Assembly (NCBI GenBank): GCA_029962745.1
Contig: CM057166.1
Coordinates: 199,714-263,713 of the forward strand
Length of the DNA stretch: 64,000 bases
Direction of reading: 5' to 3'
Source of the DNA: Echinometra lucunter
Taxonomy: Eukaryota > Echinodermata > Echinoidea > Camarodonta > Echinometridae
The first letter of the stretch is position 1; every line of letters begins with the position of its first letter. The notes beneath the pieces were generated by a model. That model saw only the letters and a list, made by a program, of their open reading frames with translations, was not told the DNA's origin and ran no database searches. Both the position numbers and the translations under genes were made by a program. Below are positions 55,894 through 64,000 of the stretch, in pieces.

Positions 55894-58190
55894 TTAGGTT
55901 AGATACAGAACACAGCACTGGAAAAAGAAAAAAATAATTATTGTACCTGTCTCTAAGGCGTACAAGTATTGAATAACATAAATATTGACGAATACTCAAT
56001 AATACATTTTAAAGAGTTGCAAAACGATTTCAAAAAGATTTATACACGCCTGATATCCCGTTTGTCTTTTGTTTTGGTCGTTGCAGACTATTATGACGAA
56101 ACAATAACATCGTTTACATCTCCAGCAGGAATTTGGTGCCTCTAGAAAAGGCGCGCTTTTTGGTGGCGCGTTTCCGAATGCGCGCCACTTTTGCACACGG
56201 AACGCAAACATACGCTTATGGACGCGCGTGGAGATCGAAATTGAGTCATTCTCTCGTGGCTTTTTGTGGGAGCAAGACGTGTGGATTGGGACAATCAAAA
56301 ATCCCCACCACCATCCCCAATACCACCGGCTGTGTAGTGCATGTATCAGGTTTTTGCAAGCAAAAAGTATTTGTACCAATGGTTCTGGATGTTCAATTAA
56401 TAAGTTGTGACTTGTATGTTAATGGTGTCATTTCATGGATTAGAAAGCGGTTAGATGCACGTGGAATATAGGCAATGCCTGGAGGTTTTAACAATCGAAG
56501 ATATAGTGTACAATGGGAAATCAGTTTAACGATATTTGATATATATCATATTAACAAGTTTGAAGTATTATAGTTGAGAAAGATTATTTGTCCCAGCTCT
56601 TTATACAATAAGGTGTTTGTTGGTTACCTATGTTTTTAACCAGATAGTGACATTCTTGATGTAACAGGGTAACTCGATGGTACTAAGAACCTACTTATTT
56701 ATCGAATATTCATTGTTTATCCAATGGTTTTAGAGTATACAGTGGTCGTGGTTCATGCAATTTTTTGATAAATACACGATAATTCTCGGATGTGGAGCAA
56801 AATGCTTGGTTGCACTGAGTATCTGCGTTTTAAGAGTGGCTTCGCAGTCGTGGGCCGTGAGGGAATTTGTCCCGTTGGGTTTTCGCCCTCACCTCATCCG
56901 ATGGTAGATCATGGTGTGACCTCGGGGGGGGGGGGTGCCTACACGTGCAATGGGTACATTTTATGCTATGACGTTGACGTGTTTTATACATTGCAATTGT
57001 TTCATGATATACGAATAAATCTTTTATTGAAGCCAGGTTGGTGACCTATGCGGAATTTATCAATTTGGGCCTTCATCACACTTGCATAATTATATTAGTA
57101 AGGAGTTATCTTAGCATTGGTAACACATGTAATTTCAGGAGCCTCGCTCGATTCTACATGCGGGGAGGCCGGAGTCCTGGAGGGAAGTGATGGGGCCGGG
57201 TTGTTAAGATGTTTGCTGGAATCGTTGAGGAGAGTTGGAATGGGTGGTGCACCCGGGTTGCATAAGAAACTTCCCCGTCTGATCGGGCATTCTTTGACGG
57301 CTAGCAAGGGGGGCTCGTGGCAATGCAGGGGGGGGGGGGGGGGACATTCGTTTACGGGAGGGGGCTTCTAGCCGTGGTTTACCCTTCCCTGGCTACACAC
57401 TTGGATTTCACATATTTTGATTTTAAGGTTTATGTGTGGGGTGCAGATTTCCTCATTCTTCACATAGATTCCAGCACTAGTTCTGTATCGGTGTATTGGT
57501 GTTGGTTATCCAAATCTTTGTGTAAGACATTTACAATACTGGCGTAAATTTATGTACTGCCATGGTAAAATGATAAAATGATACATGTACCTGTAGAGAA
57601 GACAGTGGTCAATGGTAAATAAAAGTAACGAAAAATGCAATTGGAATAGTCTGTCGTCAGGCGTGAATAAACGATTCATTTCAACTATATATGATACAGT
57701 TCTTTAGTCTTGTCTTATATTGACACACAGTGTAATGCACCCAGATGAACCTAGGTATTGGTCAGTGTTCAAGATTATGGGGTTTCAAGCGAACAGGAAA
57801 CTATTTCCAAGTCGATAACGATCCTGTTGCATACTCCAATAAAGACTTGATTTCTAATGAAACATAAAATAACAAAGGTTACTTCGCACTTCTGGCTGTT
57901 GGATACAACGCTGCAAGGGTTGTATTCATCATTTTGAAAGTGTTAAGTCTATCGCGGTTTCTACACGATCCATTAAGATTGATGAATTCATATATTATAT
58001 GAATTAAACTGAGTGATTTGATTGATATTAATATATTGATTTAAACATGAATCTTTAACCATATTCATATTCATGGTGTGAAGGAGTGAGAATGGAGAGA
58101 AGAGAAAGGATAGTAAGTAGAATTCATATTGCATCATGTTTAATATCAATGTACAGTGTACTTTGTAAGTAAATGACAAGGAGATAATCC
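55894..58190. other. Intergenic region, no gene supported
   Basis: G-runs at 56926-56936 and 57328-57342. Short frames around 56130-56470 and 57100-57370 show no conserved features. Nothing further recognised. Confidence 0.5.
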
Positions 58191-58194
58191 AATC

Positions 58195-58680
58195 CAATTG
58201 ATGTATTTGCAGAGCGCCAATATCTAGTTGCCCAATCAAAGGCGCTTATGAGACTGAAAAAATACTGTATACAAGTTCATGATTCATCTGGGAAGACTTG
58301 GGTAGAGGCTATTTGCTGTTGTAGGCAATTAGGAAGAGATATGTCTTAAGTTGAGTTTTAAAGGTAGACAGCACATCACAAGAGCGAAGATGCAGAGGGA
58401 GGCTGTTCCACAACCTAGGCGCGGAAGCAGCGAATGATCTATCACCTAGTAGAATAATTGTGTTCGTTCGAGGTCTCTCAAGCAGATATTCATCTGCTGA
58501 TCGCAAATTCACACGAGGATTACAGGGATTAAGCATGTCTGAAATGTACACAAGGGCAGATCCATGCATTGCTTTCCATGTTAATACTATAATTTTGTAT
58601 TCAATCCTCTGTTTTACAGGTAGCCAGTGAAATGCAATTAGTGTTGGTGTTATGTAATCAAACTTTCTGCCTCTTCATCG
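58195..58680 (-). mobile_element. LINE ORF C-terminal fragment
   Basis: The minus strand encodes AMHGSALVYISDML, then RSADEYLLERPRTNT, GDRSFAASAPRLWNSLPLHL and LSTFKTQLKTYLF, the conserved C-terminus of CR1/L2-like LINE ORFs (consensus like GDRAFxxxAPRLWNxLPxxIR). A 3' part with GGCGCTCTGCAAATACATCA ends near 58195. The 5' side is missing. Confidence 0.8.
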
Positions 58681-59209
58681 TCAGTGATCGTCAGATCACA
58701 AAGCAAAAACACGCTAAATATGTTCCATTTGAATTATTATCTTAAAACCTGTATTTTTTTCATATTTGTGGGAGTCTTGAATGCAGGAGCATGGTGAAAA
58801 AATGACAGGATGTAGGAATGTAAGGTTTGTTTGTTTGTTTGAAATTTATTTCTGCGTTCAACATGTTCAACACAATACAACATAATCAATTATTACATAG
58901 ATTTTATACATATACATTTTAGACACATGAATCATTTATAATCTCTTTCTGAATATCAAAAAGTATATGAAAAATATTATTTAACTGAATTTCAGAACGC
59001 AGGAGACCGTCGTCATGAGCGACCTGCTTGGTGTTGACGACGGCCTCAAGTTAAAAAAGCGACATGTAAAACTTACACATTTTTTAACAAGAGGTCATGA
59101 GGGTGCAGTGCAAGTGCAAGTACAGTGCAAGTGCATTAGAGGAGGGGCCAAAATTCATTTAAGAGTAAAATAGATAAATAATATAAAAAATAAGTACAAG
59201 ACTATATAG

Positions 59210-60373
59210 TCAATGTGGTGGATTTGAATATAGTGATATTAGGTTGCACTTCGTAGTGGCTTTAAAGGAATAAAGTGAGGAACACATTTTTACAGTTGCG
59301 GGTAAATTTTTCCATAAGTCAGGGCCATGGTGTCTAATTGATTTATGAGTTATTAATAACTTTGGGTTTGTTAGGTGAAAATTTCCAGAAATACGGGTAG
59401 GGTATGTGTGAATTGTACTGTTTAGATTAAATAAATTTTGAAATGAGGGGGGAAGTTGGTTGTTTTTGTATTTGAACATAAAAACTGCAACTTGCATGAC
59501 ATTCAAATCAGAAATCTTCAATGTTTTAAGCTTAAAGAATAGTGGATCAGAATGAGAAAAATAAGACGATCCTGTACAGATACGAAGAGCCCGCTTTTGT
59601 AAGGTGAGAATAGGGTTGAGTTTGGTAATTTCACAGTTGGCCCAAACAATATTACAATATGTTATGTAAGGAAGTATTAGTGTATTGTATAGTAAAAACA
59701 GAGTTACTCGTGGTAACATAAACTTTAACTTATGAATAATTACCACGCCTCGAGAAATACATAGTGTAACATGATTTATGTGATCATTCCAAGTTAAATT
59801 ATCATCAATAATGACACCCAGGAATTTTGAACTCTTCTTTTCTTCAATAGTATTGTTGTCAATGTTAATATTAATTGGATTATTATTCACATGGATATTG
59901 TTGTGGTTGAAATGTATAAAATGGGTTTTCTGGATATTGAGAGAAAGTTTATTGCATTTAAACCATTTCGAGACTTTTATTAATTCGGCATTCAAGGTAT
60001 TTTCTAGAGACTTAAGGCTCTTATGAGAATAAAATATGTTAGTGTCATCTGCAAATAGGACAAAAGACAACAATGATGATGTATTGATTATATCATTGAC
60101 GTATAATAAAAATAGAAGTGGACCCAGGATAGATCCCTGGGGGACACCACATTTGATTAGAAGAGACCGTGAATTAATACCATTGAAAGTAACGTACTGT
60201 TTACGGTTGCTTAAATAACTTCTAAACCATAAGAGCGCTGAGCCCCGAACACCACAAGAATACAATTTGGAAAACAATATATCATGATTAAGAGTGTCGA
60301 ACGCTTTACTAAGATCTAAAAAAAATACCAATAATGTGTTCTTTTTTGGCCATGGCTTCTGTAATTTTATCAT
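59210..60373 (-). CDS. LINE reverse transcriptase palm, thumb and C-terminus
   Basis: A 387-codon frame with all catalytic motifs: FLDLSKAFDTLNHDI (motif A, residues 18-32), GVPQGSILGPLLFLLYVNDI (motif B, 76-95), FADDTNIFY (motif C, 107-115), then CNKLSLNIQKT, FLGVIIDDNLTW and a C-terminal HHGPDLWKNLPATVK-like segment. The ATG is internal: the original frame entered from upstream across a shift near 60340. In a living element this polymerase copies LINE RNA at a nicked target. The catalytic residues are intact but the 5' half of the ORF is broken. Confidence 0.85.
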   Translation of the reverse strand: MIKLQKPWPKKNTLLVFFLDLSKAFDTLNHDILFSKLYSCGVRGSALLWFRSYLSNRKQYVTFNGINSRSLLIKCGVPQGSILGPLLFLLYVNDIINTSSLLSFVLFADDTNIFYSHKSLKSLENTLNAELIKVSKWFKCNKLSLNIQKTHFIHFNHNNIHVNNNPININIDNNTIEEKKSSKFLGVIIDDNLTWNDHINHVTLCISRGVVIIHKLKFMLPRVTLFLLYNTLILPYITYCNIVWANCEITKLNPILTLQKRALRICTGSSYFSHSDPLFFKLKTLKISDLNVMQVAVFMFKYKNNQLPPSFQNLFNLNSTIHTYPTRISGNFHLTNPKLLITHKSIRHHGPDLWKNLPATVKMCSSLYSFKATTKCNLISLYSNPPH

Positions 60374-60497
60374 ATATCTGGACCAGAGCTAGATCAGTGG
60401 AATGATTTTTTCTAAAACCATACTGATTTGGATTTAGTATTTTATGGAAGTTTAGAAAATTATGTAATCTATTATAAACAATTTTCTCTAAGATTTT

Positions 60498-61120
60498 CTA
60501 TATACTAGGGAGAATGGAAATAGGACGGTAATTAGTGATTTCATATTGGTCATCTTTTTTGAAAATTGGGGTTACATTGGCTATTTTTAACAAGTCTGGA
60601 AAAGTACCGGATTGTAAAGACTGGTTGAATATGTGTGTTAGTGGATCAGCAATGAAATGGATTATTTCCTTTAAAAGTGAAGTACTGATTTTATCATGAC
60701 CTTTGGATTTCGAATAATTTAATGATTTAGCAATATTAATGATTTCATTCGGGTTTGTCGGCTTTAAAAATAAAGAGTCTTGAATCGGTTCTGAAAAGAA
60801 TTCAGTAAAATGAGCATTATTTGGAGTAGTAATTTGGGTGGCAAGTTGAGGACCAATATTAGTAAAGAAAGAATTAAAGCAATCAGCATAGTCGTTAGAA
60901 TCTGTGATTTTGTTACCATTGAAAGTAAGGCTATCTTTAGGTATAGTCTCATTTTTTGTCCCATAATTTCTTTTATAACTTTCCATGTGGCTCCCGAGTT
61001 GGATTTCACCTTTTGTAATTTGTTTGAGAAGTGTAGCTTGCGAGAAAAACGAATTAACTTTGTTAATTTGTTACGATACGTTTTATAATCAAGTAGACTT
61101 GTATCCGTGGGGTTCCTCAA
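60498..61120 (-). pseudogene. LINE linker and N-terminal reverse transcriptase
   Basis: Two overlapping frames encode the linker (YRNKLTKLIRFSRKLHFSN, SNSGATWKVIKEIMG) and then DYADCFNSFFTNIGPQLA, SKSKGHDKISTSLLKE and TPIFKKDDQYEITNYRPISI, the fingers of the reverse transcriptase. A frameshift near 60985 separates them and a TAG near 60496-60502 ends the second. Confidence 0.8.
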
Positions 61121-61386
61121 ATGTTGTTTATAAGTCGGTTTCTTGTTTTTATAGATTTAAGTATACCTTTCGTTATCCATGGGTTTATAGGTGTATTACG
61201 TTTACGTTTATTTCTTACAAATGGAATGTTTTTATTGTAATAAAATTGTTGCTTTGAATTAAAATTTGCAGTATTCACATCATTTGTATTCAGGATATCA
61301 TTCCATTCTTCGAATAATAAATCTTGTTTTAACATTACAATATTACGAGGGGTTTCTTTCCGATACATAATGTGGTTTAAAACGAG

Positions 61387-62050
61387 TCAATGATTTTCCA
61401 CATAATATATAGGTAAGTGGTCAGATACTTCGGAATACAGCAATACTCCAGTTATCTTTTTGTCGTGTATATTAGAAAATATGTTATCAATTAAGGTTGA
61501 GGAATGTATGTTAATTCTAGTTGGACTGTTAATGAAAGAATAAAATCCATATGAATTCATCAGTTGGAGAAACCTATTAGAGAGATTGTTGTGATGCAAT
61601 GGAAGAAAGTAAACATTAAAATCACCGAGAAAATAATCTGCTTATTTTCGTCTGCTAATTTGCTAACGCATTGCTCGAAATTATCATAAAATAGATCAAA
61701 GTGAGTATCAGGAGCTCTATATATTACACCTAAAATTAATGTTTATTTTGAAGATTGTCAATTTCCATAAAGAGAACTTCTGTTTGATCAAATTTAATAT
61801 CATTTCGAATTTTGAAATTTAAATGATTAGCTACATAAAATGCGACGCCACCGCCTCTCTTACCTACACGATCAGCTCTGACCAAATAGTTTGGTAAATT
61901 AAACAGTGGTGGGGAAGATTGATGTAACCAAGTTTCACTTATTCCAATTGCAGTGAATCTAAAATGTTTTATGAATTGAGAAGATTTTGAAGATCATCAA
62001 AATTCCTGTTTAAGCTTCTAGCATTGATATGCAACAATTAACATCTTCTA
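61387..62050 (-). pseudogene. LINE endonuclease domain, frameshifted
   Basis: The first part, near 61850-62040, recovers in shifting frames phrases such as HINARSLNRN, RADRVGKRGGGVAFYV and NHLNFKIRND. The last part, 61387-61599, is open and reads FLQLMNSYGFYSFINSPTRI, STLIDNIFSNI and SEVSDHLPIYY, the end of an endonuclease/exonuclease/phosphatase fold with its SDH motif. The breaks prevent expression as one protein. Confidence 0.75.
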
Positions 62051-62449
62051 TATCACCTTGAAATGTATCATTGAATCCAGTAGGAGTATAATATTTGCTC
62101 TAAAAAGGATATTCGCCACGTCAAATAATTGTTAAATTTTGCTCGTATAGAACAAGGTCATCATTAATGAAAGCAAGATCGAAATTAAAAGGAACCAGTA
62201 TATATTTGAATGAAGACCTGACCAAGGAGACCATTGATGGACCATTGATGGACGAGTGTTTGTTGAAATTGCCAACAGTACAGGTGGTGTAACAAAGAAG
62301 CTTATAACCTGCCTGGAAGATTTACAGTCCTTGAGAAATTACTGAGATTACACATAAACTGATCTCAACAATAAGGACTATCATTTTCAAATTAATAATG
62401 TTTAACATGAATAGTTCTTCAGAAATAGTCATTCGACTGCTTTTAAATT

Positions 62450-63000
62450 TTTACCCCATACATCTGTACGAAGTACTTGAATGTGCACTTAGATTTAAGG
62501 AGAAATAATTAATAATGAATAACTGAAATGCAACAGTTTGTTTGATAGTTAGTAAACCTATGTCTAAAATGCACCTACACGTACCTCTCACTGGTAACAT
62601 CACTTGATTCAGCTGTAACTGAATTTCTCAAATTTACAATATGCATTTTGGTTTATCCTTTTCTGAGTACTCAAATTGAACGGTTCTTTGTTACACACAT
62701 GTAGGTACACTTGTTTACTTCTATGTGCAGTGTTTGGGAATAGTTAAACAACTTTGCAACAGTCAATAGTTTGTTGACTGTTTTCACATTGTAACCGCAA
62801 TCATTTGTTCTTAGTATTTGAACATGCACTTAAATTTAAGGAAAACAATAAATAATGAGTTACTGAAATGTAACGGTTTGTTCGCTAGTGAGTAAACCCA
62901 AGTCTGAGATGTACCTAGCTTTTTCTCATAATATTAATTGACTCAGCTGTAACTGAAACCTGGTCTATCTTTTCTGGGTACTCAAACTGAACTCTGTGAG
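62450..63000 (+). repeat. Two tandem diverged monomers upstream of a LINE ORF
   Basis: Copy 1 (about 62460-62690) and copy 2 (about 62800-63000) share TGCACTTAxATTTAAGG, ACTGAAATGxAAC, GATTCAGCTGTAACTGAA or its variant, and GTACTCAAAxTGAAC, offset by 310-340 bases. Tandem 5' monomers are a known promoter arrangement of some LINEs; here they lie about 330 bases before the ORF start at 63323. Confidence 0.6.
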
Positions 63001-63322
63001 TACAAACTACTTGATGGACTAGATACACATCTTTGCATATAAAGTTATTTACTGCTCTTAAAATTCATGATAAAAATAGAACTGATCATGTGTTATATTT
63101 TCCATAGAACTTGGTAGTTTAATCACTGATTCTTATATTCAAGCTACCTTGAACTTTTTTATTGTCCACCCATTTAGTGTTAAGATTTTAACATTGTTAT
63201 TTTTGTAATAATTTGAAAGTGCTACACTATGTTTCTTTTCATCTTCTACTCTTTTTCTCTTGACAGTACTACAGTATGTTGGATTTACATTGCATTACAT
63301 ATTTTAAGTGAAAGTTTCTCAT

Positions 63323-64000
63323 ATGCTCATGATGAGTAGCAGCAGAAAAAACTCAAGGCTTGGACATCTTACATGTTATAATTGCTCATTGAATGTTTCC
63401 TTTTCTATGATAAATGTGTCTTTTTCAGAAGTAAATGACAGATCACATAATGATATGAAAGTACTGTGCCAAAACTGTATTGGTGAAGTGTTACCTTTTA
63501 ATCACTTTAAGGATGAAAGAGAATACTCTGAAGCAATGTTTACATTTTTTTATGACAGAGTTCAACCTGACAGTCATGTAATAGTGAAGAATACTACACA
63601 TGAGATACAAAATGCATTTTTATTCGAAAATTCTGGAGAACTTAATACTCAATGTAGCTATTATTCTGTCGATGATTTTAATGTATATACAACATGTTAT
63701 AATGACAATTGTTTTTCTCTATTACACGTTAACTGTAGAAGCATTTCAAAAAACTTTGAAGATGTGGAATTGCTCTTGAGTGATGTAAATCACAAGTTTA
63801 AGGTAATAGCTATTACAGAAACTTGGCTAAATAGTTCATCTTACTTGAACATGTACCAATTGACTGATTATGACCTTATAGTTAATAACAGAACTCAAAA
63901 AAGAGGTGGAGGAACTGGTTTTTATGTACACAAATCTGTGAAATATGAAGTAAGACATGATTTAGTGCAATCATCTTCTCTTGAATACTTTTTTATTGAA
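63323..64000 (+). CDS. LINE ORF, N-terminal zinc motif and endonuclease start (runs off window)
   Basis: From ATG at 63323 the frame is open for all 226 codons to the window edge. The N-terminus carries a CYNC...CQNC double-cysteine motif followed by GEVLPFNHF, as in the leader of CR1/jockey-like ORF2 proteins. From about residue 133 the endonuclease begins: LLHVNCRSISKNF, then VIAITETWLNSS (with the catalytic Glu of the ETW motif) and KRGGGTGFYVHKSVKYE. With no stop or shift it may belong to a young, possibly intact element; the rest lies outside the window. It is unlike the broken LINEs elsewhere here. Confidence 0.8.
   Translation, partial: MLMMSSSRKNSRLGHLTCYNCSLNVSFSMINVSFSEVNDRSHNDMKVLCQNCIGEVLPFNHFKDEREYSEAMFTFFYDRVQPDSHVIVKNTTHEIQNAFLFENSGELNTQCSYYSVDDFNVYTTCYNDNCFSLLHVNCRSISKNFEDVELLLSDVNHKFKVIAITETWLNSSSYLNMYQLTDYDLIVNNRTQKRGGGTGFYVHKSVKYEVRHDLVQSSSLEYFFIE

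Larger units (their letters stand above)
58815..62200 (-). mobile_element. Long CR1-like LINE (endonuclease plus reverse transcriptase)
   Basis: The most complete LINE in the window. Reading down the minus strand, an upstream region (to about 62200) leads into HINARSLNRNFDDLQN at about 62035, the start of an apurinic-type endonuclease. The middle of the endonuclease is frameshifted and its end lies at 61387-61599. Linker, reverse transcriptase and C-terminal domain follow. The 3' end is CAAACAAACAAACAAACC at about 58822. One TAG and several frameshifts make it inactive, but decay is mild. Confidence 0.85.

Overview
The window is eukaryotic and reads as draft assembly from a marine invertebrate deuterostome, most probably an echinoderm of the sea urchin type. 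The evidence is AT-rich DNA crowded with non-LTR retrotransposon remnants, fold-back elements, mini- and microsatellites and homopolymer runs, a very long ankyrin-repeat gene with a ZU5/UPA tail of the kind expanded in sea urchins, and two gaps of exactly 500 N (3146-3645 and 44622-45121). The species is an inference; nothing in the window fixes it.

Layout. Positions 1-6689 form a near-perfect inverted duplication (arms of about 3.05 kb) around the first gap. Each arm carries a galactose-3-O-sulfotransferase-like gene: complete on the plus strand at 5508-6884, and cut by the window edge on the minus strand at 1-1182. Positions 7.1-13 kb hold a decayed LINE, microsatellites and three fold-back elements in a row. 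A single-exon immunoglobulin-domain membrane receptor lies on the minus strand at 13131-15086. About 34 copies of a 90-bp satellite follow (15.5-18.5 kb). From 18.6 to 26 kb there are MITE-like fold-backs and LINE fragments.

The main gene starts at 26424 on the plus strand. One exon of about 5.9 kb encodes about 53 ankyrin repeats and the start of a ZU5 domain. Two further exons, at 33426-33667 and 37231-37344, have good splice sites and matching phases, and complete ZU5 and begin a UPA-like domain. The 3.6-kb second intron is packed with G-runs and repeats. The 3' end of the gene was not found.

From 37.7 kb onward the window is mostly mobile and repetitive: a TA-flanked fold-back, a broken Ty3/gypsy element on the minus strand (38.5-42.3 kb) abutting a LINE fragment, a tRNA-like SINE head, an 0.8-kb non-autonomous DNA element, a Tx1/L1-like LINE with a second LINE tail inserted in it, a 17/34-bp minisatellite split by a hAT-like MITE (53.2-54.6 kb), a long minus-strand CR1-like LINE (58.8-62.2 kb), and at the right edge the intact start of another LINE ORF with two tandem 5' monomers upstream.

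The host genes found (sulfotransferase, Ig receptor, ankyrin-ZU5-UPA) give no sign of acting together. I found no rRNA gene, intact tRNA gene or CRISPR array, and no clear candidate for an undescribed multi-gene system. The most informative items are the ankyrin gene model, the inverted duplication and the nested repeats.
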